In this document: positions 34,258 to 47,200 of the stretch, in pieces
Numbering within the stretch: the first letter of the stretch is position 1
Layout: every line of letters starts with the position of its first letter
NCBI RefSeq assembly: GCF_921293095.1
Contig: NC_060259.1
Location: 27,349,812-27,413,811 of the forward strand
Length of the DNA stretch: 64,000 nucleotides
Source of the DNA: Ischnura elegans
Taxonomy: Eukaryota > Arthropoda > Insecta > Odonata > Coenagrionidae
Reading direction: 5' to 3'
Position numbers and translations under genes: made by a program
The notes under the pieces: model-generated
Told to the model about the DNA's origin: nothing
Seen by the model: only the letters and a program-made list of their open reading frames with translations
Database searches by the model: none

Positions 34258-35334
34258 ATGTATTCAATCGTATTTGATTCAATATTTTAGAATACGTAAC
34301 TGTCTGAGGGTCGCAATTGTTCAAACATCGATAGATCACGGCGAAAGAAACTTTTTCTTCCCAGAATTGGAGTCACTGTGATAAGTCGTACCTGTGAATT
34401 TTTAAGTGATCATACCAAATAATATAATTAGCACAGGTGCAATTGAGTGTATGTTGTTAAATAAATCACTTTTTACTAATTACTCTTATTGGCCTGCGTT
34501 TGCATTTGGTAAAGTTGCGGAGATTACCTCGACTATGAATCTCATAACCTTTATAAATCGTTAAAATATATTTTGAGCTAATTCCGATAGTTGTTTCTGG
34601 ATGTTTTAGCATAGCGCATGGAGTTAGTGAAAATAAAAAAATCAAGCTTTCATGCGAGCCTGCGATTCATGAAAAGGTGACGAGCAATAGTGAATTTCTG
34701 AGAAATTTTGGTAATTATTAGGTTGCTAAACACCACGTTTTTGGCCTCTCTAACAACCTGAAAAGATCTTTGAACCTTTTTCTTATCTGTCAAATCTTCT
34801 TTCTCGTGTCCTACACAGTATATCTATTTCTAATTGCCTTATATGTTCTGAGCTACCATTTACAACATTTTTCATATCCTCTGCATCACCGCAAGAGCCT
34901 ATATGGAATAACTCTTGACATTCCTATTCAGTTTCCAGATGATATAGCAGGAAATGACCACTTTTTAAAATAAAAAATCGAAGGAAATTAATTTATTAAA
35001 ATTAAAAGGGCATATTTTGGAATTTTTATGGGAATGATATATCTCGCTCATATCTTAGAAGGACATTTTAATAGCTCACATTAGTCTGGGAGACAATACA
35101 GATAATTTTGAAAACTAATTAGGAGCGAATATTACCACGAAAACACCAAAATATGAAAACTTTCTAAGTACTTGCCTGTTAAACGCACCGCACAAAGTGG
35201 TTCTCTATGATTGCAGAAAAATTCTGGATTGCTCTTCCATGGCATGGTCTCTATGTTAAATTTCTAATAATAGCGATAGTAGCGATGCTGATAGCTCTTG
35301 TTAGAAAAAATCTTAAACTGATACTATTTTTCCG

Positions 35335-35499
35335 CATGGGCTTACCCAGCGAGGGGCAGGAGGGTGCAGCTGCCCCCCCCCTAGTAGCAAAAATCGTTAC
35401 AGTTTCCTTTAAATGTTGGTTTCATTCACCTTTTCCAGGCTTAAATCTTGCCTATAACTTGAACAACCATGGCTTGTTTTGATCCTGGGTACGCCCTTG
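35335..35499. mobile_element. hAT-like MITE, internally deleted copy
   Basis: 165 bp with ends CATGGGCTTACCCAGCGAGG and CCTGGGTACGCCCTTG and an exact 8-bp target duplication TTTTTCCG (35327-35334 and 35500-35507). It keeps both termini of the 29383-29885 element and the internal AAATGTTGGTTTC block but lacks about 340 bp. Confidence 0.85.
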
Positions 35500-35777
35500 T
35501 TTTTCCGTCCATCGAATATAAATCAATGTACCTGCAACCAAATGCTCTCAGATGCAGTGGATTTGCTTCGTTTATCTATGAGTTTATTAAAGAAGTTCCA
35601 ATGCTATAAAAGCATTGGATTCATATTCTCACCATTATTTTCGAATTTTCAGATTTACACATCAGTAAAATCATGCATATTCATGTGATGAATTTTTCGT
35701 ACACGAGACTAAAAAGCAAAGCTAGCGCTGAGTGTATATTGGAGTAATGTTAAATTATTGACTGAAAAAATCGTTTC

Positions 35778-35842
35778 AGTCGCAGTAGCTGAAAGGCTAG
35801 ACAATGGGAAGTAAAATTAAGTCCTGGTTTAAATTCCCTTAC
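35778..35842 (+). repeat. tRNA-like relic (SINE head or tRNA pseudogene)
   Basis: An A-box-like AGTAGCTGAAAGGCTAGAC (from 35784) is followed by a B-box-like CTGGTTTAAATTCCC (35824-35838) at tRNA spacing. The stems are too mismatched for a working tRNA. Confidence 0.35.
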
Positions 35843-36481
35843 AATGGAACATTCTTTTCTTTAAAAAAAAATATAGGCTCAAGGTAATTGTTGGCAAAAT
35901 CTGCTTGATACCAATATATCGAAAATTATTTTTTAAGTTAAATTTTTACTGAAGGAAAAAGGCTACATTCTTTGAAAGATTCACTCTGAGGATTGCAGAA
36001 GCATATCAAGAGAGACACTTTGAATACTCTGATCACCATAATATGAACGTTCTCGAAGTGCACTTGCACACAAGTGGCGTACATTCAATGAGCATTACAT
36101 CAGCTTTTACGTGAAGCCTGGAATAATTAGTACCTACTGATTATACGTCGACTGTGCTCAAGGGTAGGAACTAATTGAAAAATGTCACGGTAACATTTAG
36201 AATTGACAATTATTAATTCTGTCAAGTCTGGACAACAATTAATTTTCCTGTCTATTACCAATACATTTTTGCTATCACTGCGATATTTGAAGAATCATAT
36301 GTATTTATTTTGATCTCTATGATGAAATTGAACTTCAATTTTTTCTATAAACACATCCTAAGATAATTCTCACAGGAGCTGAGATAGCACTATCCATGTA
36401 TATTCGCTTAAACACCACTCTCCTGTCCGCTCTTCTCATAATAATGGGCTGTCCTTATAACTCATAACGTAGGGTCACACT

Positions 36482-36733
36482 CAGGGCCAGAACTAGGAGT
36501 TTTGTCAAGGGGGAGCAAAGATCAGTTTTCTGACCCCTCCCCTAATCCCCTTTCTCCCCTTACCTCACCACTCAAATGACATACTACCATATTTTTTGAG
36601 ATGCGGTAGTTGAAATTAGACACGTTTTTATTTATTAGACAAACATTTGAAATTCACTTTTCAAATTTTACCGCTCCTTGTAACCTGCCCTTCGGGGCAC
36701 CGGTCCCCCTACCACACCCTAGTTCTGGGCCTC
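36482..36733. mobile_element. hAT-like MITE, 252 bp
   Basis: Ends CAGGGCCAGAACTAGG and CCTAGTTCTGGGCCTC (14 of 16 paired), flanked by exact 8-bp duplications GTCACACT (36474-36481 and 36734-36741). No coding content. Confidence 0.85.
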
Positions 36734-39116
36734 GTCACACTCATTCCCACCGCTTAGGCCCTGAGCCCAAAAGGATGAGCCCTCAAATCAAGGCAACTCA
36801 ATCAGTCGCCCACCTCCGTAAGCTGAGAGAACTATCCCTCTACAGTCTAGCCCTTTCCCAGCCTCCCATCCCCTATTAGCCCTAGCAAGCGGGACTATAA
36901 AAAGGGTGTAGCCGTGAAATTGTGATGAGGAGATGGTTTTTGGTTCTTCATGTATTTTTGGCTGCTGAACATGCTGTCCTATCACTAGGGCTGCGACGGA
37001 CGGCGAGGAGGGGAAGCGGTTCACAGACTTTTTCTTACTTAACCTTCATCACCTTAATCTTTTATCTTTAGAAGACAAATGAAATCAATTTTGCGGGAGT
37101 TTTTGTCCGCGATTCAAATTTTCATTAAATGTTTTAATAACTTAAGTAAAGTGTAATTAAAAAATCATTATTATAGTATCCTTTTTATAACACAGCTTTT
37201 CACCCTAAAAACTCAATCATTACGTTTACCTCAACAATACTGTCTGGAGCGAAATAAGACTCACAAAATCTTTACCGCCGAAGAATTTTCCCTCAAATTC
37301 TGCTCATTTGCTCAGGTTTTCTACAAGATTCCTGAATTCAAGTTAACTAAATTTTTCCGAGCAAACATCCTCTTTTATCTGGAATCTTTCATACTCTACT
37401 TTGAACCATAACATAGAACTTTGGAGGGTCAGTAATATAGAAATAACTTTTGAGAAAAATACATTTAAAACATTTTTAAACTTATTTTTAAGTGAACTTA
37501 TACAAATTGTCCTAAAATTGTGAGTAAAATGGTTTTCCAATCGAATTAAAAAACTTCCAATGGAAAATTCATGGTGAATCTTTCCGCGTAAAAGAGACAA
37601 ACCCTGAGCTAACCAACAGCACGGCGGTTGTTTTGATTCGCGCGTCACGATATAAATTTTCCCTGACACCTTGAACAAGATTCCTCGACTTTTCCCTGAT
37701 TTCGCTAGATCTTTTCAATCCCCTCACTTTTCCCTTATGACCCTGTTGTATCAAAACCTCCATTTTTTAAGGTTGGGGTTTGCAGATGGGCCACAAATGA
37801 TAAATTTCCTATATCAGCAGGATTACCCATACTTGTTTTAGAAATGGATTTACTACAGGAAAGCACTTTTTCAGAACGTATATCGGACAGTGGTCTAAGA
37901 CCTTCGTTAAGCCCCCTGTTCAGAAATTTGAAGAAACTAGCTCTCCGTTTTCCAGGTAAAAGGAATTTTTTATATAACTCTGCTCAAGTCTTTCCTCTTC
38001 CCCCTCGCCAACTACGGAGTGAAATTCATGTTCGATAAGTCTTTTGCGGAGAATCCAAATAATACGCTATGTATAAACAATTTAATGGTAACAATAACGG
38101 CGGAAGGATAAGTTGAAATTAATAGAGCTCACGTCCTTAGTTGATCCTCCATGGCTTCTTGATAAGAGACCTAGATCGTGAACTCAGAGGAAATTTCTTG
38201 AGATTTCCGAGAGCTTAATTTTTCGGGAAATATATCCCTTATTTTCGTGTCCCGAGAAATTTGAAATTCAATGTTACCAACCTATGGGAGGAGAGAGAAA
38301 TAAATATTTACATTTGCTTTGAGGATGGGTAATGCCGAAAGTCGCTAGCCGAAACGTCGCCTCGGCAGAATTAAATTCACCCACCCGGTGTAGAAACCGA
38401 GAAGAGGTCATCACAGATCTTTAAATTTTTAAGATACAAAGAGACCGAAAATCACAAGTAGAGAACCGATAATTTATCAAGGCGCTACTCTAGTAGAGGA
38501 AAAAGGTTACAAACTTCGCAGACACGTATTCATTCCAACCACCAGTAGATCCTGGATTCTATAGCGGCAGCCCTTTCACAGGGGAGCAATCGAGGAACGA
38601 CATGGGGGAAGGGAAGAACACGTTCAGTATGCGGGTAAAATTTAGTGAACATAAGGAAACGGAAGCACGCTGATGAGATCTGGATAGCTGAACGCTTAGC
38701 CCGAGAGCCGAGCGCCGCCGGAAAACCAGCGTAACGCGTTCACCCAGTTTTTTCCTCAAATGAAATATTACCCCTACCATTTTTTTAAACTTTTAGAGGT
38801 ATTTATTTAAAATGCATGACAAAAACCAAAGGGGTAGCTATACCTTAAAAAATCGATTTGAAAACTTGGATTTGTTATTAAATGTATTCAATTGTTTATA
38901 TTTCATCAAATAATCCAATAATTAAATTTTATACTTTAACATAGTTAAAATGAGCCATTGGATGCTTTCCTATCTTCTTTTTATGCCAAGTTAGTGAATT
39001 TTAATTACTATGAGAGGAGCCTGATATTAATCTATTTTCATTTGTTCCATTGAAATTGTTGAACTTCGCAGTGCCAAGGTAGATTATATATTAAATATTA
39101 TGTATATTGAAACCCT

Positions 39117-39169
39117 CATGGGGCAAATTACATCAGCTGTCGGTCGCATCCTTCAAATGCCATACCATT
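39117..39169 (+). mobile_element. 3' fragment of the tRNA-derived SINE
   Basis: CATGGGGCAAATTACATCAG through CAAATGCCATACCATT matches the last 50 bases of the SINE at 33968-34257 with several differences. The 5' part is absent. Confidence 0.75.
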
Positions 39170-39433
39170 CTAGGAAAAGGAAAAACTCTTACACACAATC
39201 ACAGAAATATAAGATTTCCCCGGTCCCGAAGCTACAAGCTTTGCTTGGCACAAATCCAAATGATAATCTCTCACTGTCACCGCGCCCCGATCCGAGGTCG
39301 TTATACCCAAAGGTAAAATAACCTCTAAACCAAGGACATAATGACCTTGCCCTTGACCTCCAATAGATTCAAATATATACTGTGCGTAGTGTTCGAATTC
39401 CCTGTGACGGCATATCGCCCGCAGCCATAACAC

Positions 39434-39668
39434 GGTGAGTGTCTCGCTGAAAATGTTCACGTTTTTTAGGTGTGCTTACATGTTTCCAGATTCCTATTTC
39501 AATTCCCTTCGCATTGATTTTTTTCACCTGCGCCTACTTCATTATGCCGTGCATCACTTTATTGAGCGTAGGGTGAGCGAGCAATGATAAAAATAGACAT
39601 GTAGTCCTCACGCTCCTCTGCTTTTTATCTTTTTTCGGTTATGATTCAAAACTTTTTTCCAAAATCTC
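39434..39668 (+). repeat. Direct repeat, copy 2
   Basis: Second copy of the 32022-32254 unit, 7.4 kb away, differing by scattered substitutions and small gaps. The family is not recognised. Confidence 0.85.
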
Positions 39669-40836
39669 TCTTCAACTCCTTTCTCAACTCAAACTCTTTT
39701 CCATATCTTGAAGTTAAGATTGGCCGATTAAATTGTTTTCTCAAGGTTTTCATTATATTTCTCTTTTCTCCTACTCTTTTTCGGACTGACTCATTGCTCA
39801 CTCGCCTCATCCGATTAATTTTCATGATTCATCTGCAGTTGTAAATATCTTTTAAATTTTTATACCAAATTTTATTGAAGAAATTTTGTAGTTGAGTGAC
39901 TGAGTAATTGAACGATCGGCAGCATTCAATTTTGAGGATTTAGGTGTAACATTCAGGGATTATTCCTTCTAATGTTATTAATACTGCATAATTTTTATCT
40001 GTAAATTTATTTTATAAAACTTGCCTGCATAAATGCTCAAGACTCCAATTACTTCACTACGCAAACATGGAAGTTTTTGAAAGAAGAGTAATTTAAATTC
40101 CCCATGGATTTGAATTTGATTCATGTTCTGTGTTAAGTTTGGAATTTTCATTCGTGTATAAGTTTGTTTGTTACGTAAGTTTGAAAATTAAAGTAGGATA
40201 AAATTAAAAATAAGGTGAAAAATATTGAAGAAAGAAACTGCTCAAACATATATGATGCATCAGTTTATTTAACTTTTAATCGTCACAGTTTTCTACAAGG
40301 GTTCTTCACATGCTCAGGAGTTGGAAGCATTGACGTTGGCTCACCTTTCCCGCGCTGCCTTCGGAATTTTACTTTGTCACTTCCACAAACCGATCCTAAA
40401 GCGCCGCGGTATTCCGTTGACATCCTTTAGTTGGTTGCATCAACAATTCTGGCTTGTGAAAACCATTACTGGTTGAGCTAAATATTTCTTCTTTAGCAAT
40501 AATTAGTCTGAGCAGGTGGTTGCTTTTGGCAAAAAATACGTTTTTGGTCATTGGGGTCAAGAAACCTATGTTACATGGATTATTACAGTACTTCTTAAAG
40601 GTTTTGTGGTGAATCAACAAAAACAGCCAAAATAACAAGAACCGTGCATGCATTTGTGTTAAGAGCAAAACAAGAGGTTTGAGAGCCACTCTCAAATATA
40701 CACCTGCAAACAACCTACAACAATAACTTCCAATTGCATCTCAAAGCGTCTCTAATCATTTTGAGTTTGTTATAGAAATGAAATTAAAAATTTGTGATTT
40801 AAGATATTATTTAGCAACATATATCATGTCAAAATC

Positions 40837-40901
40837 AGGTGGCCGTTTTTCGTGACGAGGATATCATGACAACTCCGGAAACCCCTAAACAACGGCCACC
40901 T
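40837..40901. repeat. Short hairpin
   Basis: AGGTGGCCGTTTTT at 40837-40850 pairs with AAACAACGGCCACCT at 40887-40901 with one offset, leaving a 36-base loop. It lies about 300 bp after the phosphatase stop codon on that gene's strand and could be in its 3' untranslated region. Confidence 0.6.
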
Positions 40902-41182
40902 TTTCACTTTGGCACTGCATAGTGGTTCATGTAGTATATCAGTAGGCTATTATTTAATGATTCAGATTTAAAAATAACACAGCACTGGAGAATACAGGAA
41001 ACTAGAATGTATTTCACGAATTTATTGCGTTCCATCAAAAAATATACCTCATATCGTATTTATGCGCAAAAACTCGCAATTAAATGGCAATCGCTAGTTT
41101 TTTTTTAATAGCAATTGCGATTTTTTGGGCATCTATAGCAATATGTATACAAATATTTTCATCTTATAAATATTTTATACAA

Positions 41183-41188
41183 TTTATT
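41183..41188 (-). terminator. Candidate polyadenylation signal of the phosphatase gene
   Basis: AATAAA on the minus strand only a few bases after the stop; another lies near 41025. The second gives a more usual 3' untranslated length. Neither is decisive. Confidence 0.3.
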
Positions 41189-41194
41189 ATAATA

Positions 41195-41282
41195 TTAGTA
41201 TTTCCGTTCCGCAATTAGCCTCTGATTTAGGTCGCATAGTTGTCGTAGAAAACTGTTATTAGGAATGATTTCCCTTTTGGAC
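41195..41282 (-). CDS. Phosphatase exon 4 with stop
   Basis: Acceptor CATTCTACAG; completes CGG (Arg), then [18 protein letters not shown] and the last helix, with TAA at 41197-41195. The NNSFLRQL block is the usual C-terminal motif of this family. Confidence 0.9.
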
Positions 41283-44200
41283 CTGTAGAATGATAATAAA
41301 AGGAAAATATCTTATTTAATTGCTCATAATAATAAATAAATTACAAATTTATTAAAGTATCCTTAAAATTACTCACCGCACAGTTTTAATAGCTTCCGTA
41401 GCTGTCATTCCACACTTTAGCATAAGGAAGGCAATGACTAGAGTGGCTGACCGACTTATGCCCTGATAGCAGTGCACCAATACTTTACCTGAAGGTAACA
41501 TTGAAAAGAAAATTAGGCTTTTAAGTCAAACAAGAATAAGGCATCTGAAAGTAAGAAGAATTTTCATGAATTTATACCAAATATTCAGTCTTTTTAAGGC
41601 AGGTTTTAAATGAAAAACCCAACGTCTATCCGCATAATTACGGAAATATGGCTGGTAAGTTTCATTTCTTTATCATGCATATGAAAAATAAACGAATTAA
41701 TAAAATGTTTTCATATTATCTACTCTATAAAAATATATGATAACAAGTATAAGTATGAATTTAAGTATATGAATGCTAATTTGGTAATGAAACTAAGACA
41801 GGAAGAATCATATATATTTTCGAATTCGAAGTCAAACCACTTATAAGGTCTTCTAACACCTATCTATAATCAATCTCGATTCTTCCTCGGTAAAACTGTA
41901 GTGCGAGAGAGGAGTCCTTTTCTTCTCAACTCTTGAATGCAAGGAAACTTGATTCGAAGCAGCAATCTGGAATATAAAACTCCGGAAAAGACATCGATAC
42001 GGATAATAAAAATCTCAACTTCAATACCTTCTGTGCGTCAGTTAGCTTTCATAGTTCTGCAGAAGAATGATAGATGCCGTACAGTCCACGCTCATTTTTT
42101 CTATAAATTCCCCGAAGCTATGAAGCTAATTTTTTCGCCAATCATTATTTAAATTTGTTGCTATTTTTTCCTGTAAACCGGCTTTCCCAAAAAAGGAATC
42201 TGCGAGTGTTGACGCTCTCGTGCAAATTTGATGAGCCGATTGGTGGCCGATAGAGTCTTCATTTACTTTCGAGGCCCACGTGCCACAACCTTAAATCAGA
42301 GCAAAATCCCTAATATCTCATTCACACTGGCTCTAAGATATTAATAGAGAAAAATCTTTGGATTATTCTTCTTACAGGAATATCTTCCATTTCTCTGGGA
42401 ATGCAAATTCGGTTTTACAAGTGGTAGCCCGCGTCACCTTAATGACGACGAGGGATTCTTCCATCCCTTATCCTTTCCACCCTATCGAGGGGAAAGCACA
42501 TCAGAAATATTTGTGGCAGAGCCCTAAAGAAGCTATGATTTGTCAAGCGTATTGTGGGAAGATTTTGGGACGAGAAGGTAGAACTGCTCCCACACATTTC
42601 CTTTAGGGTTAATAATAGCCAAATATCTGAAGTGTTCATGTGAAAATTAATATTTAAGAGAATGATATCCTAAGGCCACTCATTCAGCTTCGTGTCTTCA
42701 TAAGAGACCTGCATCTGCGATGACTCCAGTACGACCAAATGATATTGGTAACATAATGGTGGACTGATTTTTTCTAATTTATTCCGTTCAAGGTGTTTCC
42801 CCAACTTAAGGAGAAGTAAAAATAGAGGTTATATTTTTACTTGGTATTTATTCTTACAATGAAAACATCACGAAACCCTTTTTAATCGGGCAGAGCGACT
42901 GCCTTATTGTCTTCTATGTATCCCATCCGCAGGGAGTTTATATAAAAAAATTAGCAATAACATATCCTTATAGAGAACTTAGCGTGAGATTCCAGTACCC
43001 CTACTTCGATGTGTAAATGCGCGGCGTTCACAGAAAAAAAAATTAACACGATAATTAGTGAAATTAGCGCGATAAACATAATGGATGCAGTCATCGTCTA
43101 TACCAAGGGAAGGGAAAGATGGGGGATTTATGTTTTACTAACAAATATTCGGATTGTTTGTCTTTCTCGATACTTAAATATTTTGATCGAGACTTGTCAA
43201 CCTCGTAAAATCAATACCTACCTTGTAAAAACAGTGCATTGTTGAAGTAAATAAGTCCTTGTAACAGTAATAAAATTAAAATAGTTTTCATTACTAGCAT
43301 TGATAAACATTTTTTATCTCCCCAAAAATATGCTTAAGAGCTAAAGAAAAATAGTGGAATGATTCACGAGTGAAAGTAACAACTCGAGTTTCGTGAAAAA
43401 TGCAGATGCAAATTTAGATGGTTATTTTAACAATGTTGACGACATCAAGGGAATTGTTGACTACTTCTGCTGGCTCAATAGAAAGACAATAGATTAAAAT
43501 CCGTAATCGCTGGAGACTACGCTATCAGGCAGTTCCATCTGTGTCAGCAAAATAATACAAATTGCTTTGACTACGTTTTCCCTATTTCCAGTGTCAACTG
43601 AAATTCGCCGTCGGAGAAATAGTTTTGGATTTTCCTAAATGATAGGCAGCACGGCGAGCCACTGGACCATCTAAAGTTGCATATACTCAAGGATGTTTTT
43701 TTCTTGAACTAACATAAGTGCATGGAAATATGATCATGCAGCTCACAGGCATAAAACAATTGATCAAGACCATAGACAGTGGAGTAAAATCTTGGGGTAG
43801 ATGATCATAAACTAGAGCAAGTTGAATAATCTATTTAATTGGAAATATTTATGGAAGAAAATAAGTACAATCAATAGGAATAGAATAGCCTGGAAAAAGA
43901 AGCCTTTACTACATAATAGGAAAGAACTGGTGACAGGGAAATGACACAGTTAAGAGGAACCTAATTAAGATGAATTTATACGTGGGCAAGAATTGTATGG
44001 TAAATAATAAATTGGAATCTAATAGGTTGAAAGCATTCAAGAGGTTTGTCTGGGTACCCCATATAGCAGAGGTTGGAGAGGTAGAAAAGTGGGAGGTAGG
44101 GTGAGGAAGTGGCTATTGAAGAAGGAATGGGAAAGTTGAAGATAGACAAAAAGACAAGGGAATGTAGAAGAGTAACAACAATTTCTGACTGGCAGAGAGT

Positions 44201-47200
44201 ATACTTCTTCCCTTTTTTCTACATTCCTTTCTTTATCTGAAATATAGGCTAGCCCTGATATGTAACAAAAAATTAACTATAATTACAAATGGAGTGTATG
44301 GTGCACAAAACTTGACAGGACATAACATACATTAAAAGAAGATATTTCTTAAGCATCAGTATTTTGCGATATAAAATTTTGATAAGTTATGGTAACAACT
44401 GGGAGACAAAGAGAAACTTCTGTGAGCTGACATCTCAGTCACCCTCTATTATAAAAGGTGCAGGGAAAGAGAATAGCATTCCCCCACTCACACCCCATTC
44501 TGCATTGGAACAACACTTGCGACTGTTACTTCCAGAAGTTGACATTGGAAAAGTGCACAAAAGCTTTACAACTGTGGATTGGAAAAGGACCTAACACATG
44601 CAAGGAAGGCAGCAGGTGAAGGTGTTGAAGGAGAATTAGGTTTATGGATATTATGAAGGGAGGTAGGCCATGTATCATGCTCCTCCTTGAACCATTTTAT
44701 TCTTTCATCAAGGCCTCATTTTCCAAATCATTAAGCTGTGTGATAAAAATATCTCAGATGCTGGATCCTTTCACCTAAATTGGGAGGAATGCATTAGATT
44801 GATTCATATTTACTTCCCCAACCTCATTTTTCTCCATTATCATTGCTATTCATTGGGTCTTGTCGTCTCGTAATTACAGAAAGTTTGATCATTCCATGGT
44901 AAGTTTTTTAAGAGTCAATGTTTGTCAAGACATAACATAGCCAAATGTTACCTCTGCACTCTCTATAATGATGCCACATGGAAGGAAGAAGATTATGTTG
45001 GTGGGCATGACAGTAGGCCACCTAATGATCAGGGACACAACTAGCATAATTTTATGATGCACCATTTAACATATTTTGAGTACTCTAGGTATTCCTTCCT
45101 CCACAATGACAGTGTGTAACGGTTGATCCTCACCAAGTAATTAATAGTGTGTAGCTCTAAATATGACATTGGCTCATTCATAATAAGTACCTATTCATAT
45201 TCCCCATCTTTTGATAGTGAACTATGTTTAAAATGCAAGAGAATGTTATATTCAACAGAAATGTTTACAATACTATGGATTCCTTTTCTAAGAGGAAGAT
45301 TTGCAATCAATTAACTTCAAATTATTATGTGATGATACATGAATAACACATTTAATAGTGCTATAATTTTCATCAGCTTGAATGTGGGCCAGCATAACTT
45401 CCTTTCTTCAAGAAGAATTTAGGATTGGATTTGTAGATGAGAATTTTTGGTGAACTCCAAGCACCACTATGGCTACACCAATGGCAGTCTTGAGGGATGG
45501 GTGTTCACCTATTGGAACTGTGATCACCACTCATGTTTTAATTTTGCAAAAATTTATTTTCAAATTGTCATCCTGTCTGGTATGAAAATAATTGACTGAT
45601 TAAATGTTTTCAAAAATGTAATTCCAAGCACTTCCTCTCTGTATCATGTGCATGCAATATATTTAATAGTGAAAATAAATTGCACCTGGCTCACAAAAAA
45701 GCTGAAGGGGTATACAATTTACTTTGTTTTTCATGGACTTTTTTTTAAAGAAAATTTTTGAGACTGCTTTAAAATTGCCATCATTATTTTACAAATAATT
45801 ACCAGAAAGAAAGAGAGACCAAAAAGCATTCGGATAATACTCAGATCAAAGGAGAAAAGTATTTTTAGAGGCCATTCAACAAGTGGCACAATGTACATAG
45901 TGTACTCTGATGCAAAATCTAATCACACAGTCCAGCACACCCCATAAAAGATTAGAGCAAGGCCTTACTGCCTTCATGCAATCATAAATTTGAGCATCCC
46001 ATCTCGATATTCTTTGCATTCAAAACCAGTCATTTGAATGCCTCCGCTGCCGAGCGTTGCAAGGTCTGTGACCTAAGCCTCTTCAGTATTTTTGTGCATG
46101 CAGGTAGGGTACACAAGTGAGACTTGTCCACCAATCGCAGCCACCTCCATAAGCCTTTGGCAACAGTCTCACTGCACCTCAGCACATAACTCTGAATGCA
46201 GAGTTATTTTAATGCTTTACCAGAGTGATTAGTGTTTTTTCTAACTTCCTCTATCCTTCCACATAGCTTTTCCTGAGCATATGGATTTTCTTTCCAAAGC
46301 CATGACTGGCTGAGAGGAATAGGTGCCAGGAGTGATGGGGAATAGGAGCCAATGGTGGGAAGGCATGTCTCCTTAGCATAACTGCATCATCCCCTCTTGC
46401 TTGAGCTTGGGAATATTTCACTCATTTCCTTAAAAGAGGTTTATTTTCTTTTAGATATTAAAATAAGGCTTAAGGCATTAAGACTTAAGGGACATCCTTG
46501 ACTAAATTGACAAATTTTTTTCTGAAGTCTATGAAGGCAAATCTCTTTGTCACAGGTATGAATTTGTATAATTTGCTAAGCACTGTGAATGAATAGCAGT
46601 AACTAAGTACATAATTCAAGTAGGGAGGGGAGTGAATACAATGGATACATATCAGGTTTCAGAACACTCGTCAAAACACCCCCGATGAAAATATTTTCTG
46701 TCATATTAATGGGTAAAGTTTGTGAAATATGTATGTGTAACGTCTGTGGAATGGTACACTTTTCCATTAAATTTCAGACTCGCCAGCCAGGGATTTCTAC
46801 ATGTATTTTCTAGGTGCTAGAAACATGGAAACTTTGGAATCTTCAAGGAATATATTTGAAAGCAAGAGGAAAACACTAAATTTCATAGAAAATGCTGATG
46901 TTTTTCTAACATATTTAATGTATACAAAAAAATTAAATGATGACAAAAGGTATCAGAGCTTTGGACACTGCTCTCACTCATTTAAAAACTTTCTGATTGA
47001 AAATAAAAAATTAAATAATCCAATAAAACTGCAAAGGAATGGATCTTTCTAACTTGAGGTTATTTACCCAATTCTTTGAAATCAAACTATCTCAACTGAG
47101 GAAAAGAAACATGAATGGCTAAATAAATTAAGAAAGAGCATGCTATTTCATGACCATGCATGAGGAAAATGAGTAAAAATGGTACCTCGATGGAACTGGA

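Larger units (their letters stand above)
36742..40836. other. Intergenic, repeats only
   Basis: Apart from the SINE tail at 39117-39169 and the direct repeat at 39434-39668 I see no gene. At 38333-38400 AATGCCGAAAGTCGC, then CGAAACGTCG and ATTAAATTCACCC resembles a retroelement terminal repeat, but too weakly to name. At 38665-38730 an A-box-like TAGCTGAACGCTTAGCCCGA lies in a GC-richer patch without a B box. Confidence 0.4.

Noticed and set aside
46000-46230. Possible exon around CCGCTGCCGAGCGTTGCAAG
   Set aside because: Stops in all frames within a short distance and no matching splice sites.
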